DNA of 64,000 bases from Cherax quadricarinatus (GCF_038502225.1 NC_091293.1:10424410-10488409), one strand, 5' to 3'. Shown: positions 22,191 to 32,640, numbered from the stretch's first letter. The notes: a model not told the origin generated them from the sequence alone. Program-made: numbers and translations.

Positions 22191-22777
22191 ACAAAAGTAG
22201 CTGTCACTACGGTAGTTCATCTGCTCCCGCTATACCATTGGTACTCAAAATGGCATACATTTAAGTTTTCCAACTGACTACATTTGGAGCTTACTGATGC
22301 AACTCTTGCAAGCTTTGTGTGGTGCAAATGGTTTGGTTGAAGTAGACACACTTGTTGGATGGTTACGATATATTGTCAGACTGAGATGATGGGAACTGGA
22401 GCCCGGTGCCTTGCCTGTCTTCGCCTGGGTGTCTGCGCCGAGTGAGACTGGGGCAGAGGTACGAGCATACACATGCGCATCCCGTGACGTCACACAAAGT
22501 CACAGGCCTACAAGGGATCTCCTATCTAAAGCACATGGATGATACTAATATGCTATGCTATATAACACAGGGATCAGCAACTATGCTGACATTATTACTT
22601 ACTAAAATTTTATTAAATACCATGTTTACTACCAGTCAATTTTATTTTTGTAAATTAATCATTATCTTATACTTTTCATAACATTTTGTTGCCAAATTTT
22701 CAAGTTTGTATATTCAACTCCAACCTTTGTACCTGTGTACCTGTCTACCATCTTATTATCATATTATAATCAAGTCA
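22191..22777. other. Stretch without a gene
   Basis: No supported frame. The words GCGCATCCCGTGACGTCAC at about 22,473 include a CRE-like TGACGTCA, which I note without assigning function. Confidence 0.4.
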
Positions 22778-24260
22778 TTGCCTACCTGGAGTCTACCTGG
22801 AGGGCATTCTGGGGATCAACGCCCCTGCGGCGCGGTCCATGACCAGGCCTCCCGGTGGATCAGGGCCTGATCAACGAGGCTGTTACTGCTGGCTGCACGT
22901 AATCCAACGTACGAACCACAGCCCGGCTGATCCGGCACCATCTTTAGGTATTTGTCCAGCTCCCTCTTGAAGACAACCAGGGGTCTTCCCGTAATGCCCC
23001 TTATTGCTGGTGGGAGGCTGTTGAACAGTCTTGGGCCCTGGACACTTATTGTGTTTTCTCTTAGTATACCAGTGACGCCCCTACTTTTCACTGGGGGTAT
23101 GTTGCATCGCCTGCCAAGTCTTTTGCTTTCATATGGGGTGATTGCTGTGTGCATATTAGGGACCAGTCCCTCCAGAATCTTTCAGGTGTAGATTACGATA
23201 TATCTCTCTCGCCTGCGCTCTAGTGAGTACAAGTCAAGTGCTTCCAGGTGCTCCCAGTAGTTAAGGTGTTTGATGGAACTTATATGTGCAGTAAAGGTTC
23301 TCTGTACATTCTCTAGCTCTGCAATTTCACCTGCCTTGAATGGGGATGTTAATGTACAGCAATATTCCAGCCTAGAAAGAATAAGTGATTTAAAAAGGAT
23401 CATCATTGGCTTAGCATCTCTTGTCTTGAATGTTCTCATTATCCATCCTATCAGTTTCCTAGCAGATGTGATAGTGGCATTGTTGTGGTCCTTGAAGGTG
23501 AGGTTTTCGGACATTACCACACCCAGGTCCTTCACATTACTTTTCCTCTCTATTGTGTGATTGGAGTTTGTAGTATACTCAGTTCTAGTTATTATTTCCT
23601 CCAGTTTTCCATAACGGAGTAGTTGGAATTTGTCTTCATTGAACATCATATTGTTCTCTGTTGCCCATTGGAAAACTTGGTTTGTATCTTCTTGGAGTTT
23701 TGCCGTGTCCTCAATGGATGACACTCTCATGCAGATCCTAGTATCGTCTGCAAAAAATGATACAGTGCTGTGGTTTACATCTCTGTCTATGTCTGATATG
23801 AGAATAAGGAACAGGATAGGTGCGAGTACTGTGCCTTGTGCGAGTACTGTGCAGATGTAGTATACACAGACTTTGCAAAAGCCTTTGACAAGTGCGACCA
23901 TGGTGTAATAGCACAGAAAATGCATGCTAAAGGGATAACCGGCAAAGTAGGCAGATGGATCTTCAACTTTCTAACCAATCGCACACAAAGAGTAGTGGTA
24001 AACAGCATCTGATTTAACTCTGTTTACCACTACTCTTTGTGTGCGATTGGTTAGAAAGTTGAAGATCCATCTGCCTACTTTGCCGGTTATCCCTTTAGCA
24101 CGCATTTTGTGTGCTATTACACCATGGTCGCACTTGTCAAAGGCTTTTGCAAAGTCTGTGTATACTACATCCGCATTCTGTTTGTTTTCCAGTGCATCTA
24201 GGACCATATCATGGTGGTCAAGCAGTTGTGAAAGGCAGGAGCGACCTGCTCTGAAACCAT
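22778..24260 (-). pseudogene. CR1-like LINE reverse transcriptase and 3' end, rearranged
   Basis: The minus strand from 24,260 reads LDALENKQNADVVYTDFAKA and HDM..; RT core DFAKAFDKCDHGV at 24,100-24,170; after an inverted insertion, AQGTVLAPILFLILISDI (near 23,850), SFFADDTRICMR with both aspartates, LGVVMSENLTFKDH, SRLEYCCTLTSP, LENVQRTFTAHI and LYSLERRRERY to 23,182; then a frame change to CNIPPVKSRGVTG and GPRLFNSLPPAIRG down to 22,816. A tail of CCAGGTAGACT-type 12-mers lies at 22,778-22,802. The RT is broken by the foldback and at least one shift. The 5' side is cut by the BEL LTR at 24,261. Confidence 0.82.
23854..24171. repeat. Inverted repeat inside the LINE, 152-bp arms
   Basis: Arms 23,854-24,005 and 24,020-24,171 are reverse complements with two or three mismatches and a 14-bp spacer. 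Both encode the RT segment around DFAKAFDKCDHGV, once on each strand. The plus-oriented arm is an extra, inverted copy lodged between two RT blocks of the minus-strand LINE. Confidence 0.92.
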
Positions 24261-25465
24261 TGTGGAAATTATTTAATTTCCGAAGCTATAGTGTCTAATA
24301 AGTGTTTAAAAGGTGCTGATTTGGGTCAAGATGTATTTGCATTTTTAATGGAATCAGCTGGGTTCCTGCTGTGCCTGCGCAGATGTGCAGGGGGGTGGGG
24401 GTCGAGCTGGGGGAGCGGGTGGCGGGAGTGTTTTGAATGGGTGAGGAGGCTGAGAAAACCGGGAATGAGGAAACTGGTGTTCACAGCGGCCTAAGGATCA
24501 ATATAGGCCTCAATTCATAATAGGAAGTGTCGAGACTGTCTCTAGTGAAGAGTGAGGGAACGTGATTTACGGGACCACTGTAAAGGGGTGGTAAAATTAG
24601 TGAATAATGTTCGACGGGGTGGCAGGTGCACGGCCATGGTGTGTGTCCAGGGGAAATACCCGTGTGTTAATCCTCGCTCATTGGCCTCAGATCTTAATGG
24701 AGTGACCTCTAATGTGTATAATAGTTATGAGACATTAAATCGTCTTGTGAATGGTAATGTAATCAGTGATAATAACATTGAGTTAAGAGAATGCGGGATT
24801 TGAAATAGATCGCCCCGCTCCGAGTGAACGTGTGACTCTCGTACCGGGGATAATGAAGTCTTATGGAATCACGACTTCTGAACCGGGACAAACCGACGGA
24901 TACCTCGTCCTGCCGGAATAAGAACCATGTTGGTGTAGCAGGACATCGAAATGAGATGGGGAATGGAGGAAATAAGGAGTATCAATCACCCACAGTTAAG
25001 TAACCTTTCTAGTTATAGCAGACTGATGCTGGCCAGTTAGGTATCTTGTAATTGGATAGGTTATGAGTGATCCAGCTACATCAAGTGACCACCAGAGAAC
25101 ATCTGGTAAGTGGTGGGATTATGTACAAATGTTTTTCCTTGATGGATGTGTCCATGTGTATCCTACCCCCCCCCCCCCCCCCCTTCATTCAGCTAAACTA
25201 ATATAATCTATACAGTCCATAATTAATTAGTAGCGCCGTGCTTGAGGGTGCTACCCAATTTATACTGGTCTCGGATAGATGTGGATAAGATTGTGAGGGT
25301 CGAGGGGCCACCTGTAGTGACCAGAGGTGGTTAAGTTTTCTCACATGTCTACACGGAGTGACTACGGTAAACAATATGGTTGTCTCCCAATGAGATTACT
25401 TGTATGTATATAACGTTGAGGTACATACAGATAAGCAATCTATAAAATTTTCCACATCTGCCCGC
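24261..25465 (+). mobile_element. 5' LTR and leader of a BEL/Pao retrotransposon
   Basis: The start TGTGGAAATTATTTAATTTC at 24,261 recurs at 31,193. The first 224 bases match 31,193-31,416 with only two visible substitutions (near 24,368 and 24,374). The LTR end is not directly visible because the 3' copy is cut, but a primer-binding-like site starts at 25,466, so the LTR may be about 1.2 kb. A run of about 18 C residues lies at 25,166-25,183. Confidence 0.75.
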
Positions 25466-25484
25466 TGGTCCTTCCTGAACCGGA
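25466..25484 (+). promoter_or_regulatory. Candidate tRNA primer-binding site
   Basis: TGGTCCTTCCTGAACCGGAT begins with TGG, the complement of the tRNA 3' CCA, and sits between LTR-like sequence and gag. It has the form of a BEL/Pao primer site, with the word TTCCTGAACC resembling a T-loop complement with one extra base. The tRNA was not identified. Confidence 0.45.
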
Positions 25485-25691
25485 TGCAATCAGTAAAAAA
25501 TTAATTGAATTAATTACTTAATAATTAAGTGACTGATTGAAGGAAGTGGGTATAGGGTACACAAATTTAATCGGTCGTGTGGTGGAGGATAATTAGCCCA
25601 ATTAATTACCAGCACATGGGTGGCTAGGATTTATACAAGAGTAAAGTGCAAGAATTACTCTCACAAGGTGTATACTTAAGTTGTATAATGG

Positions 25692-27671
25692 GTGATTATT
25701 AATTCCCTAACCATGGCTGGGTCTGAGGAAGTTAGTGCGGCTGGCAAGTCCATGGATGCCAAAGCAAAGAAAGCGTCACTACAAGCTCGGAAGGGTCATG
25801 TTACTAAATCATACAACAAGTGTATAGAGTTAATGAGACAAGAAACGGTAAACCCTGATGAATTAAAGCTACACCTAGATGCCTTAGGAAATAGACATGA
25901 GTCATATAGATTGTGGTTTAAAGACTATGAAAAAGAGCTGCTAGAGAATTGTGCAGATGATGCTGAAAGGGAGTGGCTGCTGGATCAACATTATGAAGTG
26001 GAGGACAACATTGTGTCCTGCAAAACTAAGGCTTTGGAGAAGGTAAAGGGTGTAAACAATGTTGTTGGTCAACCTAGTAAGGAAAGTCAGAGGCGTCTAC
26101 CAAAACTCCCAGAATTATGTATGCCTGTGTTTAATCCGGGAGAACACTGGGAGGAGTTTTGGTCTATCTTTAAAGCAGTCTTACATGATAGGAGTGATCT
26201 TGCAAGTGTTACCAAATTATGCTATTTAAAGGGACAAGTAAGGGGAGATGCGCATGTTCTCATACAAGCATTCCCAAATGTAGATGACTCCTATAGTGAG
26301 GCAGTTGACTTGTTGGAGGTCACTTACGGTAACTTGGAGCAAAGTAGGCTGGGCCTAGTAGCTAATTTGGCTAGTTTGAAGACTCCAGATCACAACTGCA
26401 ACAGCTTACAGCAATTTAGGATCAAACTAGAAAGCACTCTTAAGACCTTGAGTAATAAATATGATCTGGAGGGAGCAGAGTGGTTGTTGAGTGCCTTGAT
26501 TCAGAATAAATTGAACCACAAGACCGTAGAGTGGTTATCTAACAGATATCACAAGGGTTACTTCGGGTTGGAAGAAATAAGAGTGGGACTGCAAGAGCTA
26601 ATTGTCCAACTGCAGACCAGCCAACCCATTACCTCTAGGAATACCACGTCTACAGACCCCAGTGCACCTGTCAAGTTCCACAAAGGGAAACCTTATCCTA
26701 ATATCAATAATCCTAAGTCACCTACTACACGGGGTTACGTAGGCATGTATCAAGTGACAGGGGCCAGTAATAGTGGTTCTCCACATCCAAGCAAGAGGAG
26801 GAAGTACCACAATAAGGGTAGCCCAGTTGATAAGAGGTCAGGCAAAGAAAGGAGAGATTGTATCTTCTGCAACGGTACTCATTTCTCTAAGAACTGTAAT
26901 GCCTATAATTCATGGGATGTTAAAGTGGAAAGATTGGAAGAGCTTGCTAGATGTATCAGGTGTCTAGGAAATCATAATGTAAGGGATTGCCGTGCTAACT
27001 TGCACTATTGTTATCAGTGTAACAAGGGAAGACACCACATAGCTATGTGTAAGGGCGGATCTAATCGTAATGATGGTAACAATAGTACTGATAGTGATAA
27101 TAACCCGGACACAACAGTAGCCAACGTAAAGATTGCAGCTAACGTCGGTAATGATGGCCTAGCTGAGGTAGCTTTGCCTGTGTTGGATGTGGTGATTAAT
27201 GATAAACGGCGTAAATCCAAAACTGTAACAGCATTACTGGATCAGGGATCACAACGTACCTTCATAAAACGTAACTGCCTTAATGGGATGAAGGTACAAA
27301 TGGGAGATCCTGCTATACTCAAGCTATCTGGCTTTCTCTCGAATAAGAAGGCCCAGTCATACGACACTGTTTATGTAACTGTCAGGCTGGGCAATGAGAG
27401 AAAACGTATTAATGCCGTAATTGTGGATAGGCTCCCAGAGAAAATATCTACAATAGGGCTTGGTAACGCTACTGAAAGGCTTTCAAGTAAGGTAAATTTG
27501 GCACCTTCTGGTATAAATAATGATTCTGTGGGGCCAATAGATATTTTGATAGGTAGTGACCATTATGCCACCTTTGTAAAGGGTATGACAAAGAAATGTG
27601 GAGTCACCCTTCTAAGGACCGCAGGAGGTCATGTGATGTATGGCAGGCTTCCTCGTACTGATAATGAATGA
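25692..27671 (+). CDS. BEL/Pao gag-protease polyprotein part
   Basis: 659 codons; the ATG at 25,692 gives MIINSLTMAG, and a second ATG eight codons later (MAGSEEV) may be the true start. Residues about 20-120 are helical and basic. Residues 135-300 form the conserved gag region of BEL/Pao (LPKLPELCMPVFNPGEHWEEF, with W and F spacing typical of that family). Residues 390-455 carry CCHC-type knuckles (CIFCNGTHFSKNC, CIRCLGNHNVRDC, CYQCNKGRHHIAMC) that bind the RNA. The aspartic protease follows, with the active site LLDQGSQRTFI at about 517-527 (DQGS at 27,240-27,251). It ends at TGA 27,669-27,671, in frame with pol. No lesions are seen. Confidence 0.9.
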   Translation: MIINSLTMAGSEEVSAAGKSMDAKAKKASLQARKGHVTKSYNKCIELMRQETVNPDELKLHLDALGNRHESYRLWFKDYEKELLENCADDAEREWLLDQHYEVEDNIVSCKTKALEKVKGVNNVVGQPSKESQRRLPKLPELCMPVFNPGEHWEEFWSIFKAVLHDRSDLASVTKLCYLKGQVRGDAHVLIQAFPNVDDSYSEAVDLLEVTYGNLEQSRLGLVANLASLKTPDHNCNSLQQFRIKLESTLKTLSNKYDLEGAEWLLSALIQNKLNHKTVEWLSNRYHKGYFGLEEIRVGLQELIVQLQTSQPITSRNTTSTDPSAPVKFHKGKPYPNINNPKSPTTRGYVGMYQVTGASNSGSPHPSKRRKYHNKGSPVDKRSGKERRDCIFCNGTHFSKNCNAYNSWDVKVERLEELARCIRCLGNHNVRDCRANLHYCYQCNKGRHHIAMCKGGSNRNDGNNSTDSDNNPDTTVANVKIAANVGNDGLAEVALPVLDVVINDKRRKSKTVTALLDQGSQRTFIKRNCLNGMKVQMGDPAILKLSGFLSNKKAQSYDTVYVTVRLGNERKRINAVIVDRLPEKISTIGLGNATERLSSKVNLAPSGINNDSVGPIDILIGSDHYATFVKGMTKKCGVTLLRTAGGHVMYGRLPRTDNE

Positions 27672-30600
27672 CTGGAGGAAGCCATAAATACAGTTACGGT
27701 GTGTCTTACTCATGAAGTATCACCCCAGTATAAATATACTTCAATAGAGGATGAAGTTGAACCTGTGTATAAATTATGGGAATTGGACAGCATAGGGATC
27801 AATGTAAATGAAGAAAGTCCAGATGATTCCTTTACTCAAGAACAATACCAGAAGGATGTTAAATTTGAATCTGGACAATACTGGGTGAGACTTCCGTGGA
27901 AGCTGAACCATCCAGACCTACCAACTAATTACCGGATGCCGTATGGACAATTAAAGGCTCAGCTCCACGAATTGAGCAAGACACCAGAACTGTTGACTGC
28001 TTACGATGATATAATTAATGAGCAGTTAAATAATAAATTCATAGAGGAGGTACCTCCCGAGCAAGCCCAGATTTATGGTCACTATTTGCCACATCACGGA
28101 GTGAAGAAGGATTCTAAGACCACTCCTCTGAGGATTGTGTTTAATTGTAGTGCCAGGAGTAATAAAAGTGTACCTAGTTTGAATGACTGTTTGATGACAG
28201 GTCCGTCGTTGACGGAAAAACTGGGAGACATACTATTAAACTTCAGGGTTAAGAATTATGCCTTTACGGCGGACATAAGTAAAGCTTTCCTGAGAGTGGG
28301 TCTGCAGGAGGCTGACCGGGATTGCACTAGGTTCTTATGGCCCGAGAATCCTAGTGACCCACTTAGTCCCCTGAAGACTTTTCGCTTCAGGAGTGTATTG
28401 TTTGGTGCTACCTCCAGTCCGTTCCTACTCCAGGCAACGATAAATGCACACCTTAAGCGTACGGGTGGTCCACTGAGTGGAGTAATGGGTAAACAATTTT
28501 ATGTGGACAATTTCCTGGGGGTGACGTCTACTGAAGAGGAACTAATGAGCATATACGCAGGGGCTAATGAAATAATGCAAGGTGCAAATATGCCCCTGAG
28601 GGAATGGAACAGTAATTCGTCCAGTTTAAGGGTTCAAATAAATAAAGACAACCCTGGAGTTGAAGTGTCCAAATATAGTAATGTGCTGGGACTGACTTGG
28701 AACACAGAGGGAGACTTGTTATCGTTAAAGTCTAATAACTACAGCATGCCCAATAAATTAACCAAGAGAGTCTTACTTGCGGAAGTTTCAAAATGCTTCG
28801 ATCCACTAGGCTTAGTGTCCCCACTTACCATAAGAGGAAAATTGTTGATACAAGAAGCATGGAAGCTTAAGTGTGCTTGGGATGAAACCCTACCTGAGGA
28901 ATTTGTTGAAAGGTGGGAAGAACTAATAGGTGAATATGTAAAATTACCAATGTTGGAGTTCCCACGTAATGTGGCCAGTCAAGATGTAGAAAAGGTACTC
29001 CACATTTTTTGCGATGCTTCGAAATTAGCATATGGAGCAGTCGCTTACCTTCAATGTAATAGTGCCATTTCTCTTGTTATGTCTAAGGCTAAGGTGGCTC
29101 CAATCAAATCACGCACCTTACCTCAGTTGGAATTAACGGCCATTTATGTAGGTGTCAAATTAGCCAATTATATAAGAAATAAATTGCGAGAGATAAATAT
29201 CAGCGACACCGTAATTTGGTCTGATAACGAGGTATCCTTACAATGGATTCGTAATGGTAACAGTAAGATTGTGTATGTACAAAACAGAGTCGCTGAAATC
29301 AATCAAATGCAGGAGAAATATAACAGTTTGGGTCAGCATATGTTAACCTTTAATCACATTCCTGGTGACGAGAATCCAGCTGACTTCTTGTCTCGAGGCT
29401 TGACTTATGAAAAATTTGTGAGTGCTTTATCGTGGTTTAAAGGGCCAAGTTGGCTGGTGGACAAAATTAACTGGCCGGTGCAAAAGGCACATATTGCTCC
29501 TGTCGAAATTACGGTGAGCACCGCTCCAGTCAGTAGTCCCTCCTTAGCCATTGATATGAATAGGTATTCTTCCTTACCTAAGCTAATTAGTGTGACAAGG
29601 TTAGTGTTTAAATTTATAAGTAAGATGAATATCTCACATAATTTTCCCCATCCCCTGAAATACTGGCTACAGAGGGTACAAGAAGAAACCTACAGGGATG
29701 AGATTAAATTCATGATGGACGGGAAAATTGTGAAAGGCTCAATAATAGAAAAGCTGGGGCTATATTTAGAGGATGATGTAATCAGGTGCAGAGGCAGATT
29801 ACAAAATGCTGAATTGGGGGAATATGCTAAGCACCCTATCTTGCTGCCCAAAACTCATCACCTGACCACCTTGATTGTCTTTAATGCCCATAATAACGTG
29901 ATGCACGGTGGGGTACAGGATACCTTAAACTGTATTCGGGAAACCTTCTGGATTCCACAAGGACGGCAAAGTGTAAAAAGGGTTATCAAGTCGTGTGTAA
30001 TATGTCGCCGGGTGGATGCCAGAACCTACATGTACCCAGGTCCTCCACCATTGCCCAAGGAATGCGTGCAGTTGGTAAAACCATTTGATGTGACCGGAGT
30101 GGACTATAGTGGGCCAATCATTTTAACAGGTACTTCAGATGGTGTCCCCTTGAAGGTGTATGTATGTCTATTTACTTGTACAGCTACTAGGGCTGTTCAT
30201 CTAGAAGTGGCTCAGGACTTGTCTGCAGAACAGTTCATACAGCTGTTCCGGAAATTTGCAGCTAGACGATCCTGTCCAAGATTGATGATCTCAGATAATG
30301 CCACCAATTTTGTAGCGGGTGCTCAACACTTGATGAAATTAAATAAGAGTGATGATGTACAGTCTTTGTTGACCCAGCGAGGGTGTGTCTGGAAATTTAT
30401 TACTCCCAGAGCCCCTTGGCAGGGAGGACTGTACGAAAGAATGATAGGTACAGTGAAAAGATGTCTTCGTAAGGTGCTACACAGGAAGAGAATTGATTTG
30501 GAGGAATTCCGTGCAGTGTTGGTGGAGGCAGAGAATCGGGTGAACAATCGCCCTCTGTCATACATGAGCGACACTCCTGACGCGGAGATACTGACTCCCT

Positions 30601-31160
30601 CTCACCTAATATGTGGACAAAGGTTAGAAGCTGCACCTATCTATAGAGATAATCCCGAGGGAAGTGATGAGGATTACAATAACGTGACTGTGTTGAGTGA
30701 TAAGTTCAAGATGTTAAATAAGGTAATTATTCATTGGTCTGATGTGTGGCATAAAGAATATCTTCTTACACTATGTGAACACTTTTATGGTGCGCCAGAG
30801 GCAGTAAACCGACAGAACATTCAACCAGGTGACATTGTGTTAATTGATACTGAACAACATCGAACATTGTGGCCTCTGGGCAAGGTAGTTACATTATACC
30901 CAGATGCACAAGGTGTTGTCAGAAACGTCAAAGTGTTGTGTCGTGGTCAGGAAAGTTTGCGTACCATTAATAAATTAATTCCCTTAGAATTAAATGGTGT
31001 TCAATCCAGTGCCGATGGAAATCTAAGGGAAAGTGACACGAGTGATATTGAAGACACTGACCGGGTAATGCAAGAAGAAACTGTAGTAAGACCCACTAGG
31101 AAAACAGCAGCGCAATCTAGAGAGGGCTGGAATCGTCTCCTGGAGGAAGACGCAATTTAA
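27672..31160 (+). CDS. BEL/Pao pol: reverse transcriptase, RNase H, integrase
   Basis: 1,162 codons in the same frame as gag, starting right after the TGA (LEEAINTVTVCLTHE), so expression probably needs readthrough. RT: TPLRIVFNCSAR, AFTADISKAFLRV, FRFRSVLFGATSSPFLL and the box FYVDNFLG (28,500-28,511). RNase H: HIFCDASKLAYGAV, PQLELTAIYVG and WSDNEVSLQWI. Integrase: an HHCC finger (NAHNNVMHGG, then CVICRR), the catalytic D,D,E as GVDYSGPI, ISDNATNFVAG and GGLYERMIGTVKR, and a basic C-terminal domain. Everything is open over 3.5 kb, so the copy is young. The RT box has Asn where most RTs have the second Asp. Confidence 0.92.
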   Translation: MEEAINTVTVCLTHEVSPQYKYTSIEDEVEPVYKLWELDSIGINVNEESPDDSFTQEQYQKDVKFESGQYWVRLPWKLNHPDLPTNYRMPYGQLKAQLHELSKTPELLTAYDDIINEQLNNKFIEEVPPEQAQIYGHYLPHHGVKKDSKTTPLRIVFNCSARSNKSVPSLNDCLMTGPSLTEKLGDILLNFRVKNYAFTADISKAFLRVGLQEADRDCTRFLWPENPSDPLSPLKTFRFRSVLFGATSSPFLLQATINAHLKRTGGPLSGVMGKQFYVDNFLGVTSTEEELMSIYAGANEIMQGANMPLREWNSNSSSLRVQINKDNPGVEVSKYSNVLGLTWNTEGDLLSLKSNNYSMPNKLTKRVLLAEVSKCFDPLGLVSPLTIRGKLLIQEAWKLKCAWDETLPEEFVERWEELIGEYVKLPMLEFPRNVASQDVEKVLHIFCDASKLAYGAVAYLQCNSAISLVMSKAKVAPIKSRTLPQLELTAIYVGVKLANYIRNKLREINISDTVIWSDNEVSLQWIRNGNSKIVYVQNRVAEINQMQEKYNSLGQHMLTFNHIPGDENPADFLSRGLTYEKFVSALSWFKGPSWLVDKINWPVQKAHIAPVEITVSTAPVSSPSLAIDMNRYSSLPKLISVTRLVFKFISKMNISHNFPHPLKYWLQRVQEETYRDEIKFMMDGKIVKGSIIEKLGLYLEDDVIRCRGRLQNAELGEYAKHPILLPKTHHLTTLIVFNAHNNVMHGGVQDTLNCIRETFWIPQGRQSVKRVIKSCVICRRVDARTYMYPGPPPLPKECVQLVKPFDVTGVDYSGPIILTGTSDGVPLKVYVCLFTCTATRAVHLEVAQDLSAEQFIQLFRKFAARRSCPRLMISDNATNFVAGAQHLMKLNKSDDVQSLLTQRGCVWKFITPRAPWQGGLYERMIGTVKRCLRKVLHRKRIDLEEFRAVLVEAENRVNNRPLSYMSDTPDAEILTPSHLICGQRLEAAPIYRDNPEGSDEDYNNVTVLSDKFKMLNKVIIHWSDVWHKEYLLTLCEHFYGAPEAVNRQNIQPGDIVLIDTEQHRTLWPLGKVVTLYPDAQGVVRNVKVLCRGQESLRTINKLIPLELNGVQSSADGNLRESDTSDIEDTDRVMQEETVVRPTRKTAAQSREGWNRLLEEDAI

Positions 31161-31192
31161 GTCGTCTAACAACGACTTCCGCCCGGCCGCAG

Positions 31193-31416
31193 TGTGGAAA
31201 TTATTTAATTTCCGAAGCTATAGTGTCTAATAAGTGTTTAAAAGGTGCTGATTTGGGTCAAGATGTATTTGCATTTTTAATGGAATCAGCTGGGTTCCCG
31301 CTGCGCCTGCGCAGATGTGCAGGGGGGTGGGGGTCGAGCTGGGGGAGCGGGTGGCGGGAGTGTTTTGAATGGGTGAGGAGGCTGAGAAAACCGGGAATGA
31401 GGAAACTGGTGTTCAC
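31193..31416 (+). mobile_element. 3' LTR of the BEL/Pao element, truncated
   Basis: Matches 24,261-24,484 over 224 bp with two visible differences. Similarity ends abruptly at TTCAC, where the foldback arm begins. The short gap after pol (31,161-31,192) has no obvious polypurine tract. Confidence 0.88.
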
Positions 31417-31854
31417 GAGACAGGAGAGAGAAAGACAACCCAGAGGAGAAAAGGAGAGAGGAAAGGGGAAGAGGAAGAAGAAAAAAAGAAGAAGAAGAAA
31501 AAATGAGGATTCAGGTTAAGTCACGGGTGTTCTGAAGTTTGGAGCATTTTACAATGTAGTGGGAGAGGAAGGCATCTACAGAGACGAAGCCAGGGCTAAG
31601 GTTCATACAAGGAAAGTTGTGTATAGTTTAGTTGAATCCTCTCTTATACACAACTTTCCTTGTATGAACCTTAGCCCTGGCTTCGTCTCTGTAGATGCCT
31701 TCCTCTCCCACTACATTGTAAAATGCTCCAAACTTCAGAACACCCGTGACTTAACCTGAATCCTCATTTTTTCTTCTTCTTCTTTTTTTCTTCTTCCTCT
31801 TCCCCTTTCCTCTCTCCTTTTCTCCTCTGGGTTGTCTTTCTCTCTCCTGTCTCG
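31416..31854. repeat. Perfect-looking inverted repeat, 210-bp arms
   Basis: Arms 31,416-31,625 and 31,645-31,854 are reverse complements by eye over their length, with a 19-bp spacer. They include a purine-rich (GAAGAA) tract and its pyrimidine mirror. The right arm continues into a plus-strand Penelope-like tail, so the left arm is probably an inverted 5' copy produced during insertion. Confidence 0.9.
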
Positions 31855-32090
31855 TGTTTCTGTTCCTTCTTTATTTTATTTCACCACTTCCCCTTTCACG
31901 CACCTCGGTGCGCTTGCTCTCTCCCTGTGGGTTTCTAGCTCTCTTGCAGTGCTCCCCTTCCTTTGTATTTGACTGGCTCGTCTTCCTTATTTCCCACTTC
32001 TACCACTACCACTACTACTACCTCTTCTTCTTCTACTACATCTACTGATGAAATTAGACACATGTGCGGCGTCTGGTTGTCTTTGTTGTG

Positions 32091-32132
32091 GACGTTTCGC
32101 CATCCAGTGGCTGGATGGATGGCGAAACGTCT
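32091..32132 (+). ncRNA. Hammerhead-like hairpin, rearranged
   Basis: GACGTTTCGCCATCCA and TGGATGGCGAAACGTC are inverted around GTGGCTGGA. The GAAACGTC end is kept, but no CTGATGA core is present. It looks like a fold-back of two half motifs. Confidence 0.4.
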
Positions 32133-32289
32133 ACGGTGGGGATGCCCGGGTGTTGTGCATGTGTCATTTCATCCTGTCGGTATTATATACAATTCTTGTA
32201 CTACTACTACTACTACTACTACCACTACTACTACCTCCACCTCTTCCTGCCTATATATAGCCGTTCTGCTCCTCCTCTGTTAGTGTGAC

Positions 32290-32325
32290 TTTGTCAATGG
32301 TCCAAGTCGGACCGAAACGTCGTCG
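32290..32325 (+). ncRNA. Hammerhead-like relic, second family
   Basis: GTCAATGGTCC-AAGT-CGGACC-GAAACGTCGTCG: stem II GGTCC/GGACC and GAAAC are kept, while the upstream core reads TTGTCAA instead of CTGANGA. Probably a decayed copy. Confidence 0.4.
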
Positions 32326-32395
32326 TAAGCTTCTGTCTTTTATGTGCGGGTTATTTGTGTTTCGTTCCAGTCACGGTATTGTGCCTTTTTGTTAT

Positions 32396-32640
32396 TTAAA
32401 GCTATTGGTCTATAGTTCTTAGCTACTGCTTTGCTGCCACCTTTATGGAGTGGGGCTATATCTGTTGTTTTTAGTGACTGTGAAATCTCGCCTGTGTCTA
32501 AGCTCCTTAGGGCCCGTGAGAGGGGTTTCTTGCAGTTTTTAATGAACACCGAGTTCCACGAGTCTGGCCTGGGGCTGTTATTTTTTACTTATTATTCTTT
32601 TGGTACTTTAATTTGTGAATTTCATTTTGTCAATTTAAAT
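32396..32640 (-). pseudogene. LINE RT fragment, interrupted
   Basis: The minus strand reads SLKTTDIAPLHKGGSKAVAK and NYRPIAL, an RT block 2 motif, preceded by NCKKPLSRALRSL. The frame ends at about 32,395 where the Penelope-like tail starts, which indicates that the tail was inserted into this LINE. Confidence 0.7.

Larger units (their letters stand above)
31855..32395 (+). mobile_element. Penelope-like element tail of a second family
   Basis: Pyrimidine-rich sequence leads to GGATGGCGAAACGTCTAC (32,115-32,133), CTGTCGGTATTATATACAA, a (CTA)n tract at about 32,198-32,235, and GGACCGAAACGTCGTCGTAAG near 32,308. These GAAACGTC words are cores of related hammerhead families. TTCGTTCCAGTCACGGTATTG follows at 32,361. 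No RT coding is left. Confidence 0.5.

Noticed and set aside
22470..22495. A functional CRE (TGACGTCA-like) promoter element
   Set aside because: A single short word with no gene start nearby; expected by chance in 64 kb.
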